A stretch of DNA of 64,000 nucleotides from Trichomonas vaginalis G3 (lineage: Eukaryota; Parabasalia; Trichomonadida; Trichomonadidae), in contig NC_067206.1 in NCBI RefSeq assembly GCF_026262505.1, forward strand, positions 31,325,896-31,389,895, read 5' to 3'. The notes beneath the pieces are model-generated. The model had not been told where the DNA came from and did no database searches. It saw only the letters and a list, made by a program, of their open reading frames with translations. Shown piece by piece: positions 54,109 to 63,516 of this stretch. A program made the translations under genes and the position numbers. Position 1 is the stretch's first letter. Every line of letters begins with the position of its first letter.

Positions 54109-55277
54109 CCCTATATTTCCAACTCTTGGAAAATTTTTCATGACCCCTACCCAGGGTCCTAAAATGGGTATTTTCCTCACACAGACACCGTGGTTTTTTG
54201 AGCCGGAAAATAAATAGCGCAGACAGTTTCTACATATAGATACATGCTTATACTTAGAGTTTGACGGGAATCTAAAGTGATTTTTTTCTGCATCGCGAAA
54301 TCTAATGCAATCTCAAAATCATGAAGAAACTGCGAATCGGAGCGCAATTTTTTAATATGTTAATATATAAAGGTACCCCTACTACTGCAAATGCTTCAAA
54401 TGAAAATCTAAGAAATCAGATTAATTTGATCACATTAGTATAGTATTGGTCAAACCAAAAACTCATATGTTGATATATAGCCTATGGATATTCATATTAT
54501 CTACTTTTCATTGAATTACATAAGATTTAATAATCTCATAAATATTCTTTTTAATTTTCCGAATTCCGTGTGCATTTAGATTGCCCATACCTGTATATAA
54601 TAATTCTAGAATGGTTTGGTTAGATATTAAGTTTTTTAGATTAATATTTTAACATTTTGATAAAACAAGCATTTGTTCCATTTTAGAATCGCCATTGAAC
54701 TCTGGTTTGACTAACATGATGTTGTATGATCAAATAAATTCTAACTTCATGAGATAAATTTTGAAATTAGAAAATGCGATATCTGACTCAAATATTTATA
54801 TGAACACATTTAACATTCAATGATAAACTAAAGTACTATACAGCAGATTCGATTTGGCTTATATTTTATATAATCAACTAATAATCCTATAAAATTGTGC
54901 TATTCACGTTGCTCAAAGATGTATTGAACATTCACTACTTGTGTATTGATAAAATTAGATATAGATTCTAATGTAAATCGATATTTTGAAAATTCATATA
55001 TATTTTGTCTTGGTTTGGCATTTGATCGTGTTGAAACCGGAATTGCAATATATATCATCTAAATATATAACTATCAAAATATGAGCTATAGATTTTTAAA
55101 TTATTCTCCTGAATATGAGTGACTAACATAATTATATTGAATTGAGTAGTAAGAATCTTAAATATTAGAATCTGACGATAATTTATTATAACTGTATAAA
55201 GGAACAAGACTATAAATGATGATGAAAATAAAGATTAAATTTAAATCTGAAAATTTGAAAACATTAAGTGTATTGTG

Positions 55278-55955
55278 CACTCTTGTCGGTCACAGTGTCT
55301 CATTCCGGGAGACATTGTCACTGCATGTCTCCCAGAATGATATCAAGTTCCCCATTCATAACTTGAATGCGAAACTTTGACCGACAAGAGTGTATTGTGC
55401 ACTCTTGTCGGTCACAGTGTCTCATTCCGGGAGACATTGCCTCTGAATGTCTCCCAGAATGAGACAATCTTCTGCAATCAGAATGTGATTGCAAAACTTT
55501 GACCGACAAGAGTGTATTGTGCACTCTTGTCGGTCACAGTGTCTCATTCCGGGAGACATTGTCACTGCATGTCTCCCAGAATGATATCAAGTTCCCCATT
55601 CATAACTTGAATGCGAAACTTTGACCGACAAGAGTGTATTGTGCACTCCTGTCGGTTGAAAGTTCTGCAATCAGAAGAAGATTGTTGAACAATCCGCCAT
55701 TCCAGGAGGCATGAGCTTATTATGTCTCCTGAAATGGCACATATTTGATAATTCATGGAGCAGAACTTTGCACGCAATCAGACAAAAGATTGCGACAGAG
55801 TAACTGGGAAGACAGCAACTTGAAGCGATAAGCTGCTTAGGTGCTGTCTCCCAGATGCATCTGTCGGGCAAAGTCTCAAAGGAGCAGAACTTTGCACGCA
55901 ATCAGACAAAAGATTGCGACAGAGTAACTGGGAAGACAGCAACTTGAAGCGAAGT
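55278..55955. ncRNA. Modular array of branched hairpins (candidate structured RNA)
   Basis: Three 115-base units at 55,278, 55,400 and 55,522 (period 122) each close with a perfect 15-bp stem (CACTCTTGTCGGTCA/TGACCGACAAGAGTG) and contain two inner hairpins. Inner hairpin 1 is CATTCCGGGAGACAT paired with ATGTCTCCCAGAATG. Inner hairpin 2 is CAAGTT/AACTTG in units 1 and 3 but TGCAATCA/TGATTGCA in unit 2. Downstream, related hairpins (CCATTCCAGGAGGCAT with ATGTCTCCTGAAATGG; CTGGGAAGACAGCA with TGCTGTCTCCCAG at 55,804-55,853) keep pairing while bases change. A 70-base segment is also repeated at 55,761 and 55,882. Confidence 0.55.
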
Positions 55956-56016
55956 TTTGTTTTCGAGTCTTTGGTTAAGAAATCTTAAAAAAAAAACAAA
56001 GAAAAAAATCAGATAA

Positions 56017-56146
56017 AGTTGTCAATAACTTCATCAGTTAATGCTCACCTATGGGAGGTGTTTTGCGGGAGCTGGGGTATCTTGGTGAGTACTCAGGAGG
56101 CCAAGAAGGGCACCCCAACCGACATTATCCTGATGAATTCAGTTGT
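56017..56146. other. GC-rich block with nested self-complementarity
   Basis: An outer stem TTCATCAG (56,030-56,037) with CTGATGAA (56,130-56,137) encloses CACCT/AGGTG (56,046-56,060) and a rod GGGGT-CTTGG (56,074-56,085) with CCAAG-ACCCC (56,101-56,116), closed by the palindrome TGAGTACTCA. Much richer in G+C than the surroundings. It looks like a structured RNA of unknown family, on either strand. Confidence 0.4.
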
Positions 56147-56305
56147 CAACCATTCTGAAAACCGCCGAAACCGTCGTGTGTAGAGAAATTGTTTAAATTT
56201 ATTTTTTTCAGATTTAAATAAAAATAAGAAATGTTTACTATTATGGATTTTGAAATTTTTTAAATTAAGAGTAGGAGATGAGACAAATTTAAATTTTTAA
56301 GAAAT

Positions 56306-56645
56306 ATTTGGAAGGGCGTAAGATACGCCAACTTAAAAATATTATTAAATATGAGAAAATCGCTCAACAAAAAAACAATTCTTTCAAAAAGTTTGACATT
56401 GATCTTTCTAATACATATTTTTGGAAGGGCGTAAGATACGCCAACTTAAATATATTATTAAATATGAGAAAATCGCTCAACAAAAAAACAATTCTTTCAA
56501 AAAGTTTGACATTGATCTTTCTAATACATATTTTTGGAAGGGCGTAAGATACGCCAACTTAAATATATTATTAAATATGAGAAAATCGCTCAACAAAAAA
56601 ACAATTCTTTCAAAAAGTTTGACATTGATCTTTCTAATACATATC
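56306..56645. repeat. 113-base tandem repeat, three copies
   Basis: Units start at 56,310, 56,423 and 56,536 (GGAAGGGCGTAAGATACGCC); each has the hairpin GGCGTA-AGA-TACGCC. Overlapping open frames here are repeat translations, not genes. Confidence 0.9.
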
Positions 56646-57449
56646 CTATGGAAGGAGTTTACATTCTCAAAATAAAAACCAGTTCAAAATCTTATTATTC
56701 CTTGAATAAAAATCATTTAATTTCAAATCCATTCCAAATCCTTAAATCTGTATTAAAATCATTTTGCCAACAACCAACACAATACAAATTACATTTCCAT
56801 ATATCTTCTTGTCCATTTTAATTTTTTATCTCATTTTATTTAATTTTATTTAAAGCATATAGACATCGAGATCCTTTACACATAGTTATATAAAAGTCAA
56901 ATACATAATAAATTCTTAATTCTAGAGATATCTCAAAATCTCATTTTTTTAATTTAAAATACCTTTCATTTTTCACAGTACGATCACAACAAACAAGCCA
57001 TTTACTAATTAACACATATAAGAAAAATATCAAATTACAAAACAACTTTCAATATCATTCGCATCAAATTCTATTTTTTCATAATTATCAACTACATGTT
57101 ATTATATAATATATGTCGGCGCATATTCCACTCTATACAAGTGTCAGACACACTCACACAAAGCTGTGAGATTCATACCTCTATCAGTAGGACTTCTCAA
57201 ATCAAGAACACATATGTTTCACTATCGCACATCTGTGTAGGATCTAATTAACCCTTTGGACTGGTACTTCAAAATTTGATAATTTGATAATTTCATGTGA
57301 TATCATCATTTGCCTTTAAAACAACTGTGCGTTAAACTAGACACGTTTCTCTATCATAATGCAAAATATCAAAGTTTGGGAGATTCCCAAAGTGTCTGAA
57401 ACTGATCATAAGGGTGAAAAACCGTTTTCCAGAAGTTGCGAACGTAGGG
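56646..57449. other. Right part of the TA-target element
   Basis: Mostly A+T-rich non-coding sequence running to the right TIR; no transposase recognised. Confidence 0.45.
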
Positions 57450-57766
57450 TATTCAAATCTTTGGTCGCAAGAAGAATTGCATGATAAATAAAAACATTTA
57501 ATCAAAGTCAATTTTATTTTTCATATTCAAATGGACTGAGTGTTAACATTTAACATTTTTTGCTAATTGTCGTCAAAAATTAGGCGTAAAGCAAAAATTG
57601 ATATTTCATATGGTTTTATGATAGATAAGCATTATATTCCCACTCATTATATTCGTAAATTTTGAGGTTTATCCTTCGCTTTTAAGATCATTGAATTTGA
57701 TTTTTATATAAAATAGTTATATATTAGAAAATAATATGAGTTTATGTGATATTATTTTTCAGAAGA
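57450..57766. repeat. Long inverted-repeat arm, middle copy
   Basis: Continuation of the arm 53,992-54,109 after the TA-target insertion. Same sequence as 61,943-62,258. It diverges after 57,766, yet a short ACTTTTGATGAATTTCTGTT returns at 57,905. Confidence 0.8.
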
Positions 57767-58020
57767 TTTTGTGTTCTTCTTCAAAATTTTATTTTTTATT
57801 AAAAAGAATCTTTACAAAATATACATTTACTTTAATTAATATTTAAAAACGTGCTCTATCAAAAGTTCCAAAAATTCAATATTTTAGCTTTTCTGAGGTG
57901 TTACTTTTGATGAATTTCTGTTTACAACAATTTTAGGTTTGTTTCAAATGTAGAGTTTATATGTTAAATTTCATGAATTAAAATGTAAGAATGTTTACAG
58001 AGTCTGAATTCTATGATTTG

Positions 58021-58025
58021 TCACT
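58021..58025 (+). promoter_or_regulatory. Inr-like TCACT box, coiled-coil gene
   Basis: TCACTTTTTG, 12 bases before the ATG at 58,038. Confidence 0.45.
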
Positions 58026-58037
58026 TTTTGTAATATT

Positions 58038-58868
58038 ATGACCGAAGTAGATGTCATTTTAGCACTTAGAAAACGCCTTCAAGAGGCCATTGATGCTTGT
58101 GATTTTGCTACAGCCAAGAAAATAGACTTACAGATTAAGAATATTCTTGAAGTTGAGAAAAATAATAAATCTACGACAACATTAAAGGCCAAGCAGAACA
58201 ATTATGATAAAGCAAAAGAGAAATGTCGATTTCAAGCTGTTGAATACTTCAAAGAAGCTTCAGAAGCTATCACTAAATGTCGTGAAAATTACCAAACAAA
58301 AATAGCAGAAATACAAAATGATTATGCGTCAAAAGTTGCTGTTGTCCAAGACGAGTTTTCAAAAGATTTCGAATTGTGCACTATACGCGCAGATCCAGTT
58401 GCAGATGCCATGAAAAAGAGTGCTCAAGTTCTAGCAAGAGAACGTCAGTTCGATACCGCATCTATTGTGTTTAATGAGTCAGAACAGAAGAGAAATCGTA
58501 ATATTGGCGAAAGACAGGATACGACCGTTCAAAAATATGAAGAAATTAGGAAGAATCTTCAAAAATCACAGGAAAAGGAAGAGAAAATTGCACTTAGATA
58601 CCTTCAGAGAGATCTGCACAACGTGGATAAGAAATATAAGGCAAATATTAATCAATTATTAAACGCATTAAAGGCTTGTGCATCAAAGAACGGAATTAAA
58701 GAAACTTTAGATCAATCCGATATGTTTCCAAAGCTAATTATTGAAGAAATAGAAGGAATGACATTTTCACCGCCATTAACCCCTGAATCGAAGACTTCTC
58801 CAAAAACAATCTCAATTTTATCAAAATCCTCAGTATCTGCTACTCCAACAAAACTAAGAAAACAATAA
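58038..58868 (+). CDS. Coiled-coil protein of trichomonad type
   Basis: 276 residues, starting MTEVDVILALRKRLQEAIDA. It is almost entirely charged alpha-helix: residues 1-40 form a helical hairpin (CDFATAKKIDLQIKNIL, as in UvrB/UVR-type motifs), then long coiled coil to about 225, ending in a Pro/Ser/Thr-rich tail (FSPPLTPESKTSPKTI). No membrane segment or enzyme motif. Probably a cytoskeletal or scaffold protein. It is intact although it lies between transposon arms, and has an Inr-like box. It could be ordinary host DNA that transposons landed around, or cargo. Confidence 0.75.
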   Translation: MTEVDVILALRKRLQEAIDACDFATAKKIDLQIKNILEVEKNNKSTTTLKAKQNNYDKAKEKCRFQAVEYFKEASEAITKCRENYQTKIAEIQNDYASKVAVVQDEFSKDFELCTIRADPVADAMKKSAQVLARERQFDTASIVFNESEQKRNRNIGERQDTTVQKYEEIRKNLQKSQEKEEKIALRYLQRDLHNVDKKYKANINQLLNALKACASKNGIKETLDQSDMFPKLIIEEIEGMTFSPPLTPESKTSPKTISILSKSSVSATPTKLRKQ

Positions 58869-59563
58869 TTTTTTTAGAATTTTCATTGAAAAGCTTCATT
58901 GACATCCATTTGCTTTAAAATCAGTCATTTCTTTATTATTAATGTAGGGCTGTACAAGATTTAAAAAAACATTGCCGGGTTACCGTAGAGGCCTAAAAAA
59001 ATCGCGCCTCGGCGGCAAGCCGCCTCGGCATTAAGAATGCGCATCTAAATTTTTATATGTCCTTCTTTCTTTTATTTTTCCCTTCCCTTCCTTTTCTTTT
59101 TCTTTTTTTCCCTCCTCTTGCTCTCATTTACCTTTTTTTCCTTTTCTCATCATTTTTCAAAATTTAAAATTTTTATCAAAAATCTTGCCTATAAAAGCAG
59201 ATTATGGAACCTTTTAATGCCTCTTAATCAATATTATACAGCATAAAGCATATTAAATGAAAGTAATTACGTATAAATTTATTTTATTATCTTATTTATT
59301 AATTCTTTAGCATGTATTGTTTAATATTAACTTTTCTGTACATTAAATATGATATCTCCAAAGTATGAATGCCTTGTAACGAAACGAAAACTTAATTTTA
59401 TGTTGAATATTTGTCACAAACATTAGATTATTAAAATATATGTTGGATATCCCTTAGTATGAGACTTCATGACTCTTGTTGTCTAACGTGAGCTTTGGAT
59501 TGCAAGCTTGCTACAGCACATAAGTATTCTGTGGTTAAAAAAACCACATGAGCTTTAAAAACT
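58869..59563. other. Spacer with GC hairpin and pyrimidine tract
   Basis: Contains the perfect palindromic hairpin GGCGGCAAGCCGCC (59,011-59,024) within a short G+C-rich patch, followed by a pyrimidine-rich tract of about 100 bases (59,058-59,160). No gene seen. Confidence 0.5.
59058..59160. repeat. Polypyrimidine tract
   Basis: About 100 bases almost all C and T on the plus strand, with only scattered purines. Confidence 0.75.
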
Positions 59564-59625
59564 ATAAAACCAAAAATAATTGTTATAATTTAAATGAAGA
59601 AGTAATTTAAAACGATTTTATTTAT

Positions 59626-59634
59626 GATCAAATT
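59626..59634. repeat. Target-site duplication GATCAAATT, left
   Basis: Nine bases repeated at 61,822-61,830; the uninterrupted site occurs in the left arm. Confidence 0.9.
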
Positions 59635-60197
59635 GGCGCGGTTCAATTTTAACGACATTTTTTAACGCGATACGAGCGTAAGTCCATAGAATGTGTTTTG
59701 AGGGAAACTATAAAAATCCAAAATAGAGGTAAGTGCGCCATTATTACCTGCGAAGTTACATGGAATAAATCGAAGAGTAAGTACAAGATGATCTTGCATC
59801 TTTCCAAGTAAATGAAATTTATTAAAATTAAGATGATAATATTCATTTATAGTATGTGTATGATGTGTTTTCAAAATTTCTTCAAATAAAATGCAATGAT
59901 AATTTTTGAATAATTTTTTTCTTGTGTATATTTCATTTTTTATTAGTGAAAATATCATTACATCAATAAGGAAAGCACAATCCAAATTCATATTAGTTAA
60001 ATTAATCTACGACCAAAAGCCCGCCAAATTTGAATTAAACACGTTTTTTGATAAAAGTGTCATTTATGATTGTTGCATTTAGGGATAGTAGCCAATTTCG
60101 GTACCAATCTTGAAAATGCCTCGCCATGCCCGCAACATGGAAGAGAAGTATTGGTCTGATATTGAACTATCAATCAATGCAAACTGAATCACCTTGT

Positions 60198-60588
60198 CAT
60201 GTTGCTCCACAGATACAGCAGTCTGAGTCCCTCGCTTGGTCATGTTGCTCCACAGATACAGCAGTCTGAGTCCCTCGCTTGGTCATGTTGCTCCACAGAT
60301 ACAGCAGTCTGAGTCCCTCGCTTGGTCATGTTGCTCCACAGATACAGCAGTCTGAGTCCCTCGCTTGGTCATGTTGCTCCACAGATACAGCAGTCTGAGT
60401 CCCTCGCTTGGTCATGTTGCTCCACAGATACAGCAGTCTGAGTCCCTCGCTTGGTCATGTTGCTCCACAGATACAGCAGTCTGAGTCCCTCGCTTGGTCA
60501 TGTTGCTCCACAGATACAGCAGTCTGAGTCCCTCGCTTGGTCATGTTGCTCCACAGATACAGCAGTCTGAGTCCCTCGCTTGGTCATA
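60198..60588. repeat. 43-base minisatellite, nine copies
   Basis: The unit begins CATGTTGCTCCACAGATACA and recurs without visible change; the period is not a multiple of three. Confidence 0.93.
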
Positions 60589-60742
60589 TCACACCAGATA
60601 AATAAAAGTTCAGCTTCACAATACTTACCTGCTCTATTATGTGATTTTTTCCAACTATCATATGTTAGTTGTTGTATTGAAGTTGAGTATGAAAGAATAA
60701 TGTTGCAATATTTCTCACCAAATAAAAAATCATTAAAGAGTC
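60589..60742. other. Spacer between minisatellites
   Basis: Non-coding sequence of the long-TIR element; nothing recognised. Confidence 0.4.
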
Positions 60743-61082
60743 TATGACTGAGGTAAGGATGAGTCAATGACTGAGGTAAGGATGAGTCTATGACTGAGGT
60801 AAGGATGAGTCAATGACTGAGGTAAGGATGAGTCAATGACTGAGGTAAGGATGAGTCAATGACTGAGGTAAGGATGAGTCTATGACTGAGGTAAGGATGA
60901 GTCAATGACTGAGGTAATGATGAGTCTATGACTGAGGTAATGATGAGTCAATGACTGAGGTAAGGATGAGTCAATGACTGAGGTAAGGATGAGTCTATGA
61001 CTGAGGTAAGGATGAGTCAATGACTGAGGTAAGGATGAGTTGTTGTCTGAGGTAATGATGAGTCAATGACTGAGGTAAGGAT
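60743..61082. repeat. 23-base minisatellite, about 15 copies
   Basis: The unit GACTGAGGTAAGGATGAGTC plus two or three bases alternates between CAAT and TAT variants; a few units have AATGATG or GTTGTCT variants. Confidence 0.93.
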
Positions 61083-61414
61083 CATTCCATTCCACATATA
61101 TCACAACACCTACACCTTACACAACCCACAAATCATCTTCAAATTTCTTTTCAGAACTTCTTTTAAATGAGCATTTTTCAATCAACAAACATCCCTTCTT
61201 TTGCCCGCACAAAAGGTTTCAGATGTTATATTGTTCCAGAAACTCATGAAACAAAGTTCTAAATGAAAATCCACGGAATGAGCTTGTTCAATAGCATTAT
61301 CAATAAAAAGAAATCTATGGTATCGCCCGCACAATACCAAAAGATTCCATTTTGTAATGAATGATTACTATGATCCAAGGATGGTTCCGTAGACTTGAAA
61401 ATTTTAAATTGGAG

Positions 61415-61821
61415 GTTTAATTCAAATTTGGCGGGCTTTTGGTCGTAGATTAATTTAACTAATATGAATTTGGATTGTGCTTTCCTTATTGATGTAATGA
61501 TATTTTCACTAATAAAAAATGAAATATACACAAGAAAAAAATTATTCAAAAATTATCATTGCATTTTATTTGAAGAAATTTTGAAAACACATCATACACA
61601 TACTATAAATGAATATTATCATCTTAATTTTAATAAATTTCATTTACTTGGAAAGATGCAAGATCATCTTGTACTTACTCTTCGATTTATTCCATGTAAC
61701 TTCGCAGGTAATAATGGCGCACTTACCTCTATTTTGGATTTTTATAGTTTCCCTCAAAACACATTCTATGGACTTACGCTCGTATCGCGTTAAAAAATGT
61801 CGTTAAAATTGCCCACACGCC
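61415..61821. repeat. Right TIR of the long-TIR element
   Basis: Inverted near-copy of 59,635-60,040. Confidence 0.9.
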
Positions 61822-61830
61822 GATCAAATT

Positions 61831-62430
61831 TTAAATATTTTTTTGGATCAAATCCATTTTAATAGAATTTATATACTATTCATCTATTAGTAAACACTAC
61901 CGTATATTATTTTTTAAGCTATCTTATTTTTTGAACTTTTATTCAAATCTTTGGTCGCAAGAAGAATTGCATGATAAATAAAAACATTTAATCAAAGTCA
62001 ATTTTATTTTTCATATTCAAATGGACTGAGTGTTAACATTTAACATTTTTTGCTAATTGTCGTCAAAAATTAGGCGTAAAGCAAAAATTGATATTTCATA
62101 TGGTTTTATGATAGATAAGCATTATATTCCCACTCATTATATTCGTAAATTTTGAGGTTTATCCTTCGCTTTTAAGATCATTGAATTTGATTTTTATATA
62201 AAATAGTTATATATTAGAAAATAATATGAGTTTATATGATATTATTTTTCAGAAGATTTCATTCTATATGCCTATGAAAAGTACTCTCAAAACTAACTTT
62301 TTCCTAATTATAATTAAATCTAGAATATTGTATTATGCTTAGTATTATTTCATTTTTCTCATTCAATTTAGAATTTACAAATGTCAAAAAATTGAGAGTT
62401 GTCACTTTTGATGAATTTCTGTTTATTACA
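61831..62430. repeat. Long inverted-repeat arm, right
   Basis: Complement of the left arm 52,950-53,945 without its insertion; ends GAATTTCTGTTTATTACA. Followed 24 bases later by AAAGCTTATTT, which also abuts the left terminus. Confidence 0.85.
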
Positions 62431-63516
62431 GCATTGTTATTAATAATGAAAAATAAAGCTTATTTCAATGAAAATTGTTCTGCAAATTTATTTCACTTTT
62501 GACCTCACTTTTTCCGTAATTCAATTTTTTACTTTTAATATTTTAGATCTTCATAATATCATTTGAAAAATTAACCATATAAAAAAATCAAGTTATCAAT
62601 TCACTTTTTCCGTAATTCAAAAATCAAAAATATAAATAATATATCTTTTTATCAAATATTATTATTATATTCTATGAAAAATGAGGTCCGGAAATTTTGC
62701 GGATTCCCGTAACTCAATTTTACGGAAAAAGTGCAGTAAACTATTCAAAATACGGAAAAATTGGTGTAAACTAATGATTTTACGGTAAAATCACGGAAAG
62801 TCCCGGAAGAATATATGTGCCTATATGAAATTATACAAAAATGAATCAAACGCATTTTAAAAGATTGTTCTTGTATTATAAATGCTATTCGCAGATTTAT
62901 TAGTTGAAGAAAATTACCAAATTTTTGCCGATTTACAAAAAATGATTTACAAAGCATATTTTTATAAGGCTTTAAAAATCTTTAAAATGTGACCGGTGAC
63001 GGAAATCCATGGTAACCAACCGCGGTTCCCGTTTGGAATGACATATATTAATGTATCAATGTTAAATAAATGTTTACTCTATCAGATATTCAAAATATGA
63101 AATTTTATTTTTCTGTTTCTTTTCAAAGTATTTCTGATTTTCCATAAAACCATCTGTTTCCTTTAGAAAATGTAGCTCTTGTCTCTTTGAAATTCATTTT
63201 AATTTTAAATTCATTGGAATTATGATATTAACATCTAACAAGCATCCATTAATAGAACAATCATACAAATGGATAGAAATAACGTGTGCCTTAAGTGTTT
63301 CATGTAATGAAGAATTCAGGTGATATCATATCTGTAATTAGAGTATTAGGAAAAGATGACATTTTGTAGCCACTAAGTCATTGTATCATTTACCATATTC
63401 ATATAGAGATGAAATTAGAAATTGAATCTAAATATTAAACTTAGTTAATTTGTTTCGGATATTATGTTAAAGAACTATCGTAAAAATGTTATTTCATTAA
63501 ATTTTTTACTCAAAGT
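62431..63516. other. A+T-rich spacer with TTTTTCCGTAATTC motifs
   Basis: CACTTTTTCCGTAATTC occurs at about 62,507 and 62,603, with TTTTACGGAAAAAGTG inverted at about 62,718. Possibly a small MITE-like sequence. No gene recognised. Confidence 0.35.

Larger units (their letters stand above)
54110..57449. mobile_element. TA-target DNA transposon (Tc1/mariner-like ends), 3,340 bp, non-autonomous
   Basis: Flanked by TA (54,108-54,109 and 57,450-57,451); the empty site GAACTTTTATTCAAATC is seen intact at about 61,933-61,950. Imperfect TIRs: CCCTATATTTCCAACTCTTG at the left and, inverted, CCCTACGTTCGCAACTTCTG at the right, 19 of 25 matching. No transposase frame. It carries a hairpin array (55,278-55,955), a G+C-rich structured block (56,017-56,146) and a 113-base tandem repeat. 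The superfamily is judged from the TA duplication only. Confidence 0.75.
59635..61821. mobile_element. 2,187-bp long-TIR element (MULE-like)
   Basis: Arms of about 406 bases, 59,635-60,040 and 61,415-61,821, begin GGCGCGGTTC and (inverted) GGCGTGTGGG and are then nearly identical; a mirrored 109-codon frame is translated identically from both. The 9-bp target duplication fits the Mutator superfamily. The centre holds two minisatellites and no transposase. The near-identity of the arms implies a young insertion or recent arm conversion. Confidence 0.9.
59564..62430. mobile_element. Long-arm element, right half (interrupted)
   Basis: 59,564-59,634 (AAAACCAAAAATAATTGTTA) matches, inverted, the centre of the left foldback (53,937-54,004). 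It continues after the 2.19-kb insertion at 61,831 and runs to the terminus at 62,430 (mirror of 52,950). So a full right arm is present, while its own left arm next to 59,564 is missing. Confidence 0.7.

Noticed and set aside
55318-55901. Several 68-76 codon minus-strand frames
   Set aside because: They repeat the same peptide because they lie in the hairpin repeat units.
56017-56190. Hammerhead-ribozyme-like CTGATGA and CGAAAC words
   Set aside because: The words are not separated by a proper stem II and no cleavage site with stems I and III can be formed; order and spacing do not fit.
60198-61082. Regular repeats that might suggest a CRISPR array
   Set aside because: The units are directly adjacent with no spacers, and the context is a eukaryotic transposon; these are minisatellites.
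59649-61806. Mirrored 65- and 109-codon frames as real genes
   Set aside because: They lie in the TIR arms, have no recognisable domain, and the identity of the two copies is explained by arm identity.
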